Source: Streptomyces seoulensis | GTDB lineage: Bacteria; Actinomycetota; Actinomycetes; Streptomycetales; Streptomycetaceae | Assembly (NCBI GenBank): GCA_013364255.1 | Contig: CP054936.1 | Span: 6,900,353-6,964,352 of the forward strand | Length of the DNA stretch: 64,000 bases | Direction of reading: 5' to 3' | In this document: piece after piece, positions 10,108 to 18,019 of the stretch | Layout: the number at the start of each line of letters is the position of its first letter | How positions within the stretch are numbered: position 1 is the first letter of the stretch | The notes under the pieces: generated by a model | What the model saw: the letters and a program-made list of their open reading frames with translations, nothing else | Databases searched by the model: none | What the model was told of the DNA's origin: nothing | Made by a program: the position numbers and the translations under genes

Positions 10108-11166
10108 ATGCGCAAGCCCGCCAGATTCGCGGCGTCCACCGCCGCCGGCCTGCTCGCCCTGTCCACCCTCACCGCCTGCGCCAACGACGCGGCCGGCACC
10201 ACCGCCGGCTCCGGCGGCGGGGGCGGCGGCAAGGGCGAGCACGTGAAGATCATGGTCGGCGGTCTGGACAAGGTCATCTACCTGCCCGCCATGCTCACCC
10301 AGCGCCTCGGCTACTTCTCCGCCCAGGGCCTGAACGTCGAGCTGCTGAGCGAACCCGCCGGCGTCCAGGCCGAGACCGCCCTCGTCTCCGGGCAGGTGCA
10401 GGGCGCCGTCGGCTTCTACGACCACACCCTCGACCTCCAGGTCAAGGGCAAGGACATCGAGTCCGTGGTGCAGTTCTCGCACGCCCCCGGCGAGGTGGAG
10501 GTCGTCTCCGCCAAGGCGGCCGACGAGATCGCTTCGCCCAAGGACTTCAAGGGCAGGAAGCTCGGCGTCACCGGCCTCGGCTCCTCGACCGACTTCCTCA
10601 CCAAGTACCTCGCGGTCAAGAACGGGGTGAGCGTCAGCGAGTTCACGCCGGTCGCCGTCGGCGCCGGGCCGACCTTCGTCTCCGCGCTCCAGAAGGGCTC
10701 CATCGACGGCGGCATGACCACCGACCCGACCGTCGCCACGATCCTCGACAAGAAGGCCGGGCAGGTCCTCGTCGACATGCGGACCCCGCAGGGCTCGCTG
10801 GAGGCCCTCGGCGGCCCCTATCCCTCGTCAAGTCTTTACATGAGCACGGACTGGGTCAACGGCCACAAGGACACCGTCCAGAAGCTCGCCAACGCGTTCG
10901 TCAAGACGCTCAAGTGGATGTCCACCCACAGCGCGTCCGAGATCGCCGACAAGATGCCCGACGACTACTCGCAGGGCAACAAGTTCCTGTACGCGGCGGC
11001 CATCAAGAGCACCCTGCCCATGTTCACCGAGGACGGTGTCATGCCGGAGGGCGGCCCCGAGACCGTCGAGAAGGTGCTCAAGGCGTTCAACCCCACCATC
11101 AAGAACGCCGACGTCGACCTGAGCAAGACCTACACCACCGAGTTCGTGAAGAAGGCCACCGGCTGA
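10108..11166 (+). CDS. ABC transporter substrate-binding lipoprotein (SsuA/NMT1-like)
   Basis: A 352-residue exported lipoprotein. The N-terminal signal peptide ends in the lipobox LTAC with lipidated Cys24, followed by a short Gly-rich linker. The mature domain resembles NMT1/SsuA/TauA periplasmic-fold proteins, with conserved blocks such as KGRKLGVTGLGSST and GSIDGGMTTDPT. It captures the substrate for the permease and ATPase encoded directly upstream. The ligand is not predictable from the sequence. The gene converges on the sensor kinase at 11311. Confidence 0.9.
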   Translation: MRKPARFAASTAAGLLALSTLTACANDAAGTTAGSGGGGGGKGEHVKIMVGGLDKVIYLPAMLTQRLGYFSAQGLNVELLSEPAGVQAETALVSGQVQGAVGFYDHTLDLQVKGKDIESVVQFSHAPGEVEVVSAKAADEIASPKDFKGRKLGVTGLGSSTDFLTKYLAVKNGVSVSEFTPVAVGAGPTFVSALQKGSIDGGMTTDPTVATILDKKAGQVLVDMRTPQGSLEALGGPYPSSSLYMSTDWVNGHKDTVQKLANAFVKTLKWMSTHSASEIADKMPDDYSQGNKFLYAAAIKSTLPMFTEDGVMPEGGPETVEKVLKAFNPTIKNADVDLSKTYTTEFVKKATG

Positions 11167-11310
11167 GACGAGCAGGACACCGGCCGCATCCGTACGCGGG
11201 GGGAGACACCGTCTCCGCCCCCGCCCCGCGGGCCGGGTCCTCGGACGTGGGCCGCCCCCACCCGAGCGGTGTCCGGGCGGCCCGCGGCGCCGCTTGCACC
11301 GGTACCCCGC

Positions 11311-13011
11311 TCAACGCGCCGTCCCACCGGCCCTCTCCACGTCGGCGGCGCCGGCCGGCCCGGCCTCCGCGCGGTGCGCCGGCGAGGGCTGGAGGGCCGG
11401 TTCGGCGAGCGCCTCGGGCAGGACGACGGTGAACTCCGCGCCGCCGCCGTGCGCCTCGCCCACCGTCACGCCGCCGCCGTGCCGTTCGGCGAGCCGGCGC
11501 ACCAGGGACAGGCCCAGGCCACGCTTGCCGTGCGCCGGGGGCTGCTTGGTGGACCAGCCCTCGGTGAAGATCAGGTCGCGCCGGTCGGCCGGTATCCCCG
11601 GGCCGGTGTCCCACACCCTCAGGACGACGGTCCGCCCCTCGGCCCGCAGTTCCACCTCCACGCGCGCGTGCGGTGTCGCCGCCACGGCGTCGAGCGCGTT
11701 GTCCACCAGGTTGCCGACCACCGTCACCAGACCCCGGGGGTCGACCAGTCCGTCCGGCAGCCAGGTCCGGTCCGACACCCACAGCGCGACCCCGCGCTCG
11801 GCCGCGACGGTCGCCTTGCCGACCAGCAGGGCGGCCAGCAGCGGATCCCGGATCTTCTCCATCACCTGCTCCGACGTGGCCCGGTGGTCGCCGACGACCT
11901 CGCCGACGAACTCCACCGCGTCGTCGAACATCTCCAGCTCCAGCAGCCCGAGCAGGGTGTGCATGCGGTTGGCGTGCTCGTGGTCCTGCGCGCGCAGCGC
12001 GTCGATGAGGCCGTGCGTGGAGTCCAGCTCCCGGCCCAGCTGCTCCAGTTCGGTGCGGTCGCGCAGGGTGGCGACGGCGCCGCCGTCGTCGGTGGGCATG
12101 CGGTTGGCGATCAGGACCCGCCGGCCGCGCACGGCGAGCAGGTCGGTGCCCGTCACCCGGCCGGCCAGCACGTCGGTCGTACGGCCCTCGCCGAGCGCCT
12201 CGTCCGGGGTGCGGCCGACGGCCTCGTCACCGATGCCGAGCAGCCGCCGGGCCTCGTCGTTGAGCAGGCGGACGCGACCGCCGCGGTCCAGGGCGACGAC
12301 ACCCTCCCGGATGCCGTGCAGCATCGCCTCCCGTTCGGCGAGCAGGGCGGCGATGTCCGAGAAGGCCAGGTCCCGCGTCTGCCGCTGGACCCGCCGGGAG
12401 ATCAGCCAGGCGGCCAGCGCGCCCACCGCGAGCGCGCCGCCCGCGTATGCCAGCAGGCCCGGGATCGCGTCGACCAGCCTGGCCCGGACGCTGTCGTAGG
12501 CGATGCCGACCGAGACCGCGCCGATGACGCGGTGGTCGTCGGGATCGCGGAGCGGTACCTTGCCGCGGGCGGAGCGGCCCAGGGTGCCGGTGTCGATCTG
12601 CATGACCTCGTGGCCGTCCAGGGCCGCCCTGGGGTCCGTCGAGACGCGGTGGCCGATCTGCCGCGGGTCGGTGTGGGACCAGCGGGTGCCGCGCATGTCC
12701 ATCACGACGACGTACTCGGCGCTCGTGGCCAGCCGGATCCGCTCCGCCTCCCGCTGCACGGGCCCCCGCACGCTCGGCGCGGTGCTCCGCAGGTCCCGCG
12801 CGATCTGCGGGTCCTGGGCGGTGGTCTCGGCGATGGCCAGCGCGCGGCGCATCGCCTGGTCGTCCAGCTGGTGGCTGAGCGGGGCCAGGGACAGCCCGGT
12901 CGCGAGGACGGCGACCCCGGCGGCGACCGCCAGCTGCATCAGCAGCACCTGCGAGAACACCCGCCGCGGCAGACCGAGGCGTCGGCGGCGTGCTGGGGCG
13001 GTGGACGTCAT
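11311..13011 (-). CDS. CitA/DcuS-family sensor histidine kinase
   Basis: A 566-residue membrane kinase. A helix at about 20-44 and a second at 183-204 flank an extracellular sensor domain of about 140 residues of the PDC/Cache type, followed by a cytoplasmic PAS domain (about 225-320). The phospho-acceptor is His344 in AQDHEHANRMH, the arrangement seen in DcuS and CitA. The HATPase domain has NLVDNALDAV and GKRGLGLSLVRRL. ATG 13011 begins MTSTAPARRR; the frame stays open upstream but has no ribosome-binding site. It probably phosphorylates the regulator at 7509-8201, with the ABC importer lying between the two genes. Confidence 0.88.
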   Translation of the reverse strand: MTSTAPARRRRLGLPRRVFSQVLLMQLAVAAGVAVLATGLSLAPLSHQLDDQAMRRALAIAETTAQDPQIARDLRSTAPSVRGPVQREAERIRLATSAEYVVVMDMRGTRWSHTDPRQIGHRVSTDPRAALDGHEVMQIDTGTLGRSARGKVPLRDPDDHRVIGAVSVGIAYDSVRARLVDAIPGLLAYAGGALAVGALAAWLISRRVQRQTRDLAFSDIAALLAEREAMLHGIREGVVALDRGGRVRLLNDEARRLLGIGDEAVGRTPDEALGEGRTTDVLAGRVTGTDLLAVRGRRVLIANRMPTDDGGAVATLRDRTELEQLGRELDSTHGLIDALRAQDHEHANRMHTLLGLLELEMFDDAVEFVGEVVGDHRATSEQVMEKIRDPLLAALLVGKATVAAERGVALWVSDRTWLPDGLVDPRGLVTVVGNLVDNALDAVAATPHARVEVELRAEGRTVVLRVWDTGPGIPADRRDLIFTEGWSTKQPPAHGKRGLGLSLVRRLAERHGGGVTVGEAHGGGAEFTVVLPEALAEPALQPSPAHRAEAGPAGAADVERAGGTAR

Positions 13012-13118
13012 GGCGACGACGGTACGCGGCGGCACGCGCCGCCCACAGGGGTACGGCACGGATCTCCCCGGCGCCTCCCGCGTCCCGCCCGCACCTGTGC
13101 CCGCGTCCACCCCGCGCC

Positions 13119-13182
13119 CGCGCCGTGCCCTCCCCGCGCCGTGCCCTCCCCGCGCCGTGCCCTCCCCGCGCCGTGCCCTCCC
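13119..13182. repeat. four copies of a 16-bp tandem repeat
   Basis: CGCGCCGTGCCCTCCC is repeated four times without interruption between two minus-strand genes. There are no spacers, so it is not a CRISPR. It probably arose by replication slippage and may vary in number between strains. Confidence 0.9.
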
Positions 13183-13229
13183 CGAGTCCGTCTCGGCGCG
13201 GGCCGCCGCCGGGCGCCCCTGCCCCCGTC

Positions 13230-14174
13230 TCAGGACAGCGCGAGTTCCCGGACGGACACCACGTCCATCCGGGACGGGCCGCCCAGTACCGCCGCGCCGC
13301 AGCTCTCCGGGCGGGGCGGTAGGGCGGCGCCCTGTGCCACGACGACGTGCCACTGGTGACCGTCGGTGTGGCTGACGGTCACCTCCCAGCGGGGCGTGTC
13401 GCCGTCGGCGCCCAGGGCGTCGGCGCGCGTCACGGTCAGCGCGTCGGCGCGGTACTCGCCGGTGGCCTCGCGCACGGCCAGCTCGGCCGCCTGCGCGGGC
13501 CGCTGCCAGGCGGTGCGGCCCCGGCAGCCGTCGAGGACGACACGGCCCTCCCGCACGCCCCGCAGGGCCTCCTTGACGGTGCGCGCCTCGGCCCGGCCGT
13601 ACGCGTATCCGTACGGCAGGATCAGCAGCGTCGGCGAGAAGCGGTGGCCGCCGAGGTGGGTGGACTCCCAGACGCCGCGCACTCCGGAAGCCGCCAGTTC
13701 CGCCGCCAGCGGCCGGCCGAGCAGCGCGCAGCACCGGTCCCGCCTGCCGTTGGTGCACACGAGGGCGAGCGGGTCGCCGGTGTGCGGCCGGCCGCCGAGA
13801 GCCGTGTCGAACGTGCGGTGGTCGCCGCCGCCCAGCGCGTGGAAGTCGAGGTCCAGCAGGCGTTCCGGCGCGGTGGTCAGGGCGCCGTGCAGCCAGGCGC
13901 CGCCCGGGACCGTGTGGGCGGCGTACACGTGCCGCGCGGCGGGGGCGTGGAAGTCGGCGTGCCGGCCGGGGCGGCGGATGAGCGCCACCCGGACACCGGT
14001 GCCCTGGGCCGCCCGCTCCAGGGCGCGTCCCAGGGCCGGGTCGAGGTGGCTCGACGTGAGCGCCTCGGCGCCCCACGGCCCGGACTGCTCCAGGAGCAGC
14101 CACGTCGTCGCCGTGGGCGCGGTGGCGGACACCGGCTCGTCGAGCTGCCGGGAGACAGTCGCGCACGTACTCAC
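13230..14174 (-). CDS. sucrase/ferredoxin-like (Suc_Fer) family protein
   Basis: A 314-residue protein of the Suc_Fer family, which has a thioredoxin-like ferredoxin fold that in relatives binds a [2Fe-2S] cluster. Candidate ligands are Cys140, Cys148 and Cys149 in CTNGRRDRCC, and the HLGGHRF block supplies His173 and His177. The GTG start at 14174 yields MSTCATVSRQ. An iron box covers the bases immediately upstream and contains a TAGGCT -10 box 7 bases before the start codon, so the mRNA is probably leaderless and iron-repressed. A redox role in iron or siderophore metabolism is inferred from that control, not shown. Confidence 0.82.
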   Translation of the reverse strand: MSTCATVSRQLDEPVSATAPTATTWLLLEQSGPWGAEALTSSHLDPALGRALERAAQGTGVRVALIRRPGRHADFHAPAARHVYAAHTVPGGAWLHGALTTAPERLLDLDFHALGGGDHRTFDTALGGRPHTGDPLALVCTNGRRDRCCALLGRPLAAELAASGVRGVWESTHLGGHRFSPTLLILPYGYAYGRAEARTVKEALRGVREGRVVLDGCRGRTAWQRPAQAAELAVREATGEYRADALTVTRADALGADGDTPRWEVTVSHTDGHQWHVVVAQGAALPPRPESCGAAVLGGPSRMDVVSVRELALS

Positions 14175-14193
14175 AGAGGTAAGCCTAACCTGC
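14175..14193 (-). promoter_or_regulatory. iron box (DmdR1/DtxR-type operator)
   Basis: The minus strand reads AGGTTAGGCTTACCT at 14191-14177, matching 14 of 19 positions of the DtxR/DmdR1 consensus, with all mismatches but one at the ends. It overlaps the presumed -10 box TAGGCT (14187-14182) and abuts the GTG start of the Suc_Fer gene, so bound iron regulator would block transcription directly. Confidence 0.72.
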
Positions 14194-14227
14194 CCGCGCG
14201 CACGGTGACTTCCGGCCGCGGGACGGG

Positions 14228-15484
14228 CTACTCCGGCAGCGGCTGCGGGGGCCGCTGCCCGACGTAGCGGCCGCTCGGGCGCATGCGCAGCGGGCGTTCC
14301 CCGTACTCCTCCAGGGCGTGGGCGATCCAGCCGGCCGTGCGGGCGACGGCGAAGACGGTCTCGCTCGCGGTGGCGGGCATGGCGCTGGAGGTGGTGAACA
14401 CGGCGAGGGCCAGGTCGACGTTGGCGTGCAGCGGGGTGCTGCGGGCGGCGGTCGCCACGATGTCCCGGGCCGCGGCGAGGGCGGGCGCGGCCTGCGGAAG
14501 ATCCTCCAGGAGCGTGAACAGGGCACGCGCGCGTGGGTCCTCGCCGGTGTAGAGGCGGTGGCCGAGTCCGGGGATGCGGCGGCCCTCGCGCAGTTCGTCG
14601 GCGATCACCGGGCCGGCCGAGCCCCGGTCCAGCACCTCCAGGATCAGCCGGTGGGCGAGGCCGCCGGCCGCGCCGTGCAGGGGCCCCTCGATGACTCCGA
14701 GCCCGGCGGAGACGGCGGCGTACGCGTGGGCGCGGGCGGAGGCGGCCACCCGCACGGCGAGGGTCGAGGCGGCCAGGTCGTGGTCGACGAGCAGGGCCAG
14801 CGCGGTGTCCAGGACGCGCAGCGAGGCGTCGTCGGCCGGACGGCCGGTCAGCCGGGCCCACAGGCGCCGGGCGAGCGGCCCCTCGTCGCGGTGGCCGTGC
14901 AGGACCGGCGGCAGCGCGTCGACGAGGGTCGGGATGAGGACCCGCGCGGTGCCGAGCACGGCATCCTCCGACAGGTCGAACCGCAGGGGGTCGGCCGCCG
15001 CCGCGGCGATCGCGGCGACCCGCAGCCGGTCGTTGGGGCTCGCGTGCTCGGGCAGCGCGTCGACGGCCCGGCGGGCGACGGCGGCGGACGCCTCGGGCGC
15101 GGTGAAGGCGGCTCCGGGGCGCAGCCGCCCGGTCCACAGCCACTCGGCGACCTCTTCGTAGGTGTGCCGGGCAGCCAGTTCCGTCGCCTCGACCCCGCGG
15201 AAGTAGTACCGGTCCCCTTCGATGAGGGTGAGGCGGGTCCGCACCGACAGTTCCGCGCCGGCGCCGGCGGTGGCCGCGCTCTCCCGCCTGTTGCGCCGGG
15301 CGAGCGCCTCGACCTCCGCGGCGTCGAAGGTGCTGCCCCGGCCGCCGGGTACGCGGTGGCTGCCGAGCTGTCCGCGGCTCACGTACGCGTACACGGTCTC
15401 CGGCTTCACGCCGAGCAGCTCGGCGGTCTCCTTCGTGCTCAGCCGCCGCTCCGCGGGGCCGACGGGAGCTTCTTGATCACGCAT
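14228..15484 (-). CDS. citrate-synthase-family protein with N-terminal DNA-binding domain
   Basis: A 418-residue fusion. Residues about 14-62 form a MerR/excisionase-type helix-turn-helix (LSTKETAELLGVKPETVYAY, then a wing and DAAEVEAL). The rest is a citrate synthase fold retaining the expected catalytic residues: His in GPLHGAAGG, His in GLGHRLYTGEDPR and Asp in ANVDLALA. It could therefore be an enzyme, a metabolite-sensing regulator, or both. It is divergent from a second citrate-synthase-like gene, and the space between carries palindromes. ATG 15484 sits 7 bases after a TACGGT box, suggesting a leaderless mRNA. Confidence 0.85.
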   Translation of the reverse strand: MRDQEAPVGPAERRLSTKETAELLGVKPETVYAYVSRGQLGSHRVPGGRGSTFDAAEVEALARRNRRESAATAGAGAELSVRTRLTLIEGDRYYFRGVEATELAARHTYEEVAEWLWTGRLRPGAAFTAPEASAAVARRAVDALPEHASPNDRLRVAAIAAAAADPLRFDLSEDAVLGTARVLIPTLVDALPPVLHGHRDEGPLARRLWARLTGRPADDASLRVLDTALALLVDHDLAASTLAVRVAASARAHAYAAVSAGLGVIEGPLHGAAGGLAHRLILEVLDRGSAGPVIADELREGRRIPGLGHRLYTGEDPRARALFTLLEDLPQAAPALAAARDIVATAARSTPLHANVDLALAVFTTSSAMPATASETVFAVARTAGWIAHALEEYGERPLRMRPSGRYVGQRPPQPLPE

Positions 15485-15491
15485 GGAGCAC

Positions 15492-15536
15492 ACCGTAACC
15501 GTCCGGACGTACGGACAAAGCATTGATCTAATCAAT
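15492..15536. promoter_or_regulatory. divergent promoter/operator of the citrate-synthase pair
   Basis: The segment holds, on the minus strand, a TACGGT -10 box (15497-15492); then GTCCGGAC; then ATTGATctaATCAAT at 15522-15536, a perfect 6-bp inverted repeat with a 3-base spacer. The AT-rich palindrome is out of character with the surrounding DNA and is a plausible binding site for the DNA-binding domain of the divergent protein. Confidence 0.45.
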
Positions 15537-15590
15537 ATTGACAGCAATAGAGTCAAGCATGGACAGTCGAATCAAGTAAAGGGAGGAATC

Positions 15591-16757
15591 ATGACCAGCG
15601 ACAGGACCGCGTCCACACTCGTCGACGCGCCGCGAGGGCTCGCCGGAGTCGTCGTGACGGACACCCGAATCGGTGACGTCCGCGGACTCGAAGGCTTTTA
15701 CCACTACCGCCAGTACTCCGCCGTCGACCTCGCCCACCACCGTCGCTTCGAGGACGTCTGGCACCTGCTCGTCCACGGCGAGCTGCCGGACGCGGACCGC
15801 GGCGCCGCCTTCGCGGCGCGCACCGCCGAGCTGCGCCGGCTGCCCGACGAGGTCCGCGTGGCGCTGCCCGGCGTGGCCGCGGCGAGCGCCGGCTCCGGCC
15901 CGCTCGCCGGGCTGCGTACGGCGCTGTCGCTGCTCGGGGCCGCGCGCGGCTTCCGCCCGGTGTACGACGTCGACGCCGAGCAGCGGCGCCGGGACACACT
16001 GGTGGCGTGCGCCGCCGTCCCCACCCTGCTGACCGCGCTGCACCGGCTCGGCCGGGGGCTGGAGCCGGTCGAGCCGCGCGCGGACCTGTCGTACGCGGCC
16101 AACTACCTCTACATGCTGACGGGGGAGGACCCGGACCCGGAGCGGGTCAGGGCGGTCGAGCAGTACTTGATCTCCACCGTTGACCACGGCTTCAACGCGT
16201 CAACCTTCACCGCGAGGGTGATCGCGTCGACGGGCGCGGACGTGGCGGCCTGCCTGGTGGGCGCGGTCGGCGCGCTGTCGGGGCCCCTGCACGGGGGCGC
16301 GCCCAGCAGGGCGCTGGACACCCTGGACGCCATCGGTACACCCGACCGCGTCGACGCCTGGATCCGCGAACGGGTGCTGGCCGGTGAGCGCATCATGGGC
16401 TTCGGTCACGCCGTCTACCACACCGAGGACCCCCGCTCGCGGATGCTGCGCGAGACGGCGCAGCGGTTCGGCGGGCCGCGGGTCGACTTCGCCGTCGAGG
16501 TCGAGCGGCGGGTCGAGGCGATCCTCGCCGAGCTGAAGCCCGGCCGCGAACTCCACACGAACGTCGAGTTCTACGCCGGCGTCGTCATGGAACTGTGCGG
16601 CCTGCCCCGGGAGATGTTCACCCCGACCTTCGCGGCGGCCCGTGTGGTCGGCTGGAGCGCGAACATCCTCGAACAGGCGGAGGACTCGAAGATCATCCGG
16701 CCGGCGGCGCGGTACGTGGGCCCGCAGGCGCCGGCGGAGCTGCCGGCGGCGGCCTGA
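15591..16757 (+). CDS. citrate synthase-like protein (citrate/2-methylcitrate synthase 2)
   Basis: A 388-residue citrate-synthase-family enzyme that would condense acetyl-CoA (or propionyl-CoA) with oxaloacetate. The substrate His residues are present in GPLHGGAPS and GFGHAVYHTEDPR. The position usually held by the catalytic Asp is Glu in NVEFYAG, which may alter activity or be a family variant. ATG 15591 follows GGGAGG at 15581-15586. It is divergent from the DNA-binding citrate-synthase homologue, which may control it. The enzyme usually called the main citrate synthase is probably elsewhere in the genome. Confidence 0.88.
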   Translation: MTSDRTASTLVDAPRGLAGVVVTDTRIGDVRGLEGFYHYRQYSAVDLAHHRRFEDVWHLLVHGELPDADRGAAFAARTAELRRLPDEVRVALPGVAAASAGSGPLAGLRTALSLLGAARGFRPVYDVDAEQRRRDTLVACAAVPTLLTALHRLGRGLEPVEPRADLSYAANYLYMLTGEDPDPERVRAVEQYLISTVDHGFNASTFTARVIASTGADVAACLVGAVGALSGPLHGGAPSRALDTLDAIGTPDRVDAWIRERVLAGERIMGFGHAVYHTEDPRSRMLRETAQRFGGPRVDFAVEVERRVEAILAELKPGRELHTNVEFYAGVVMELCGLPREMFTPTFAAARVVGWSANILEQAEDSKIIRPAARYVGPQAPAELPAAA

Positions 16758-16861
16758 GGCGAACCGGAGGGGGCGCGGGCGGGGGCGCGAGGGCGACGAA
16801 CAAGACGGGGGAGACGACCGCAAGGCGGCGGGAGCGCGGGCGAGAACGGGAGCGGGCGTGC

Positions 16862-16888
16862 GGCCTGGTGCCGTTCTGGCGCCAGGCC
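16862..16888 (+). terminator. hairpin after the citrate synthase-like gene
   Basis: GGCCTGG and CCAGGCC form a 7-bp stem, extended by three further pairs (GCC/GGC) after one mismatch, with a 5-base loop. It lies about 105 bp after the stop, without a U-tract. The rest of 16758-17025 shows no gene. Confidence 0.5.
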
Positions 16889-17025
16889 TCATCGGCGGGG
16901 CGTCGAGCAGGGACGGGATGCCGGACTGCTCGCCGGGCGGACGGATCCGGCGCGGTGGGCGGTTGCGTGCGGCCGGGAGGAGCGACGGGCCGGGTCAGGG
17001 GTGGACGCGTGCTCGTGCGGGAGTG

Positions 17026-17262
17026 TCAGGCGTCGGGGATGTCCGCCTTGGCGCGGATCAAGGTCTCCCGGCTGACGACGACGATGCGCTCGTAGTCCGC
17101 GCGGGAGGCGTCGGCGGGCAGCTCACGCTCCAGCGCCTCGGTGGCCTCGGCGCCGATGACGGCGAAGTCGCCGTCGCTCAGCTCGAAGAGGTCGGGGCAG
17201 TTGGCTCCCGAGGTACTGCCACGGGCGCTCGGCGGCACACCGATGCGGCGCACGATTTTCAA
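17026..17262 (-). CDS. small conserved hypothetical protein
   Basis: A 78-residue acidic cytoplasmic protein starting MKIVRRIG (TTG start at 17262). It has no membrane segment or known motif. The C-terminal half (EALERELPADASRADYERIVVVSRETLI) is predicted helical. The sequence shows normal high-GC codon usage and the look of a small protein conserved among streptomycetes, but I do not recognise a function. It stands alone between the citrate synthase terminator and another small minus-strand gene. Confidence 0.7.
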   Translation of the reverse strand: MKIVRRIGVPPSARGSTSGANCPDLFELSDGDFAVIGAEATEALERELPADASRADYERIVVVSRETLIRAKADIPDA

Positions 17263-17353
17263 GGGTCACCGGTCCTTACACGTTCTGGGCACAGTTGTGG
17301 CCAGAGCACGGTACTGGGACCGGTGGGCCGGAGGTGGCCGCATGACCCGAAAG

Positions 17354-17737
17354 TCACCCGTGCGGGGCCCTCGTTCCCCACGCCCGGGCGCGGATGAGGC
17401 CGTCGACCATCCGCCCCATCCGCGCTTTGTCAGACGTGTGTTCGAGAGTGGCGAGCTGCTCCCTCGACGCCTCCCAGTAGTCCCGCATCACCGGGTCCTG
17501 GAAGATCTCGCGCAGCCGCCCGAACAGCTCCCGCTCGTCCAGGTCCCCGTGCATGCGCTGCTGGTGCCGCAGGGCGTCGCGCCGGGAGGACAGTTCCTCC
17601 AGCTCCCGCCGCCGCGCCGCCAGCCGATCCGCCTCCAGTCGGCGGCGGCGCGCGGCCGGCGTCAGCGTGGCGGTGGCGAGCGGCAGCCCGGTCGCGGCGG
17701 AGCCGAACCTCCCCGCGCCCTTCTTCCATGTGCCCAT
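17354..17737 (-). CDS. hypothetical helical protein, DUF6082-like
   Basis: A 127-residue protein starting MGTWKKGAG. The N-terminal 30 residues are mildly hydrophobic; residues 35-70 are an Arg/Glu-rich helix likely to form a coiled coil. The C-terminal half contains FGRLREIFQDPVMRDYW and RMGRMVDGLIRA, reminiscent of DUF6082 proteins found beside regulatory genes in Streptomyces. The same frame stays open for 480 codons upstream, but that part is antisense to the CobW gene and not real. Function unknown. Confidence 0.6.
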   Translation of the reverse strand: MGTWKKGAGRFGSAATGLPLATATLTPAARRRRLEADRLAARRRELEELSSRRDALRHQQRMHGDLDERELFGRLREIFQDPVMRDYWEASREQLATLEHTSDKARMGRMVDGLIRARAWGTRAPHG

Positions 17738-18019
17738 GTCCGGGTGACGGGAACCGGCGAGCGGCGGGCGGCGCTCGCCGTCTCCCAGACTGCCGAGCGG
17801 CTCCGGTCGGCGGGGAGGCGGAGAGGCGGAGAGGTGGCGCACGGAGGGAAGCGAGGATCGCACACTCCGGCGCCGTGCCCGACGTCTGCCCGGTGCGCGC
17901 TGCTGCCGACCGTTCACCCCGGCACAAGTCGCGCGGCTCGTATCCTGGGCGCCGTCCAGTGTCCTGCGCGCACCGCGGCCGTGAGCCGGTGCGCGTGTCG
18001 GTGTGAGCGAGGTAGCGCG

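Noticed and set aside
13119..13182. Possible CRISPR array
   Set aside because: The 16-bp units are contiguous with no spacers, so it is a plain tandem repeat.
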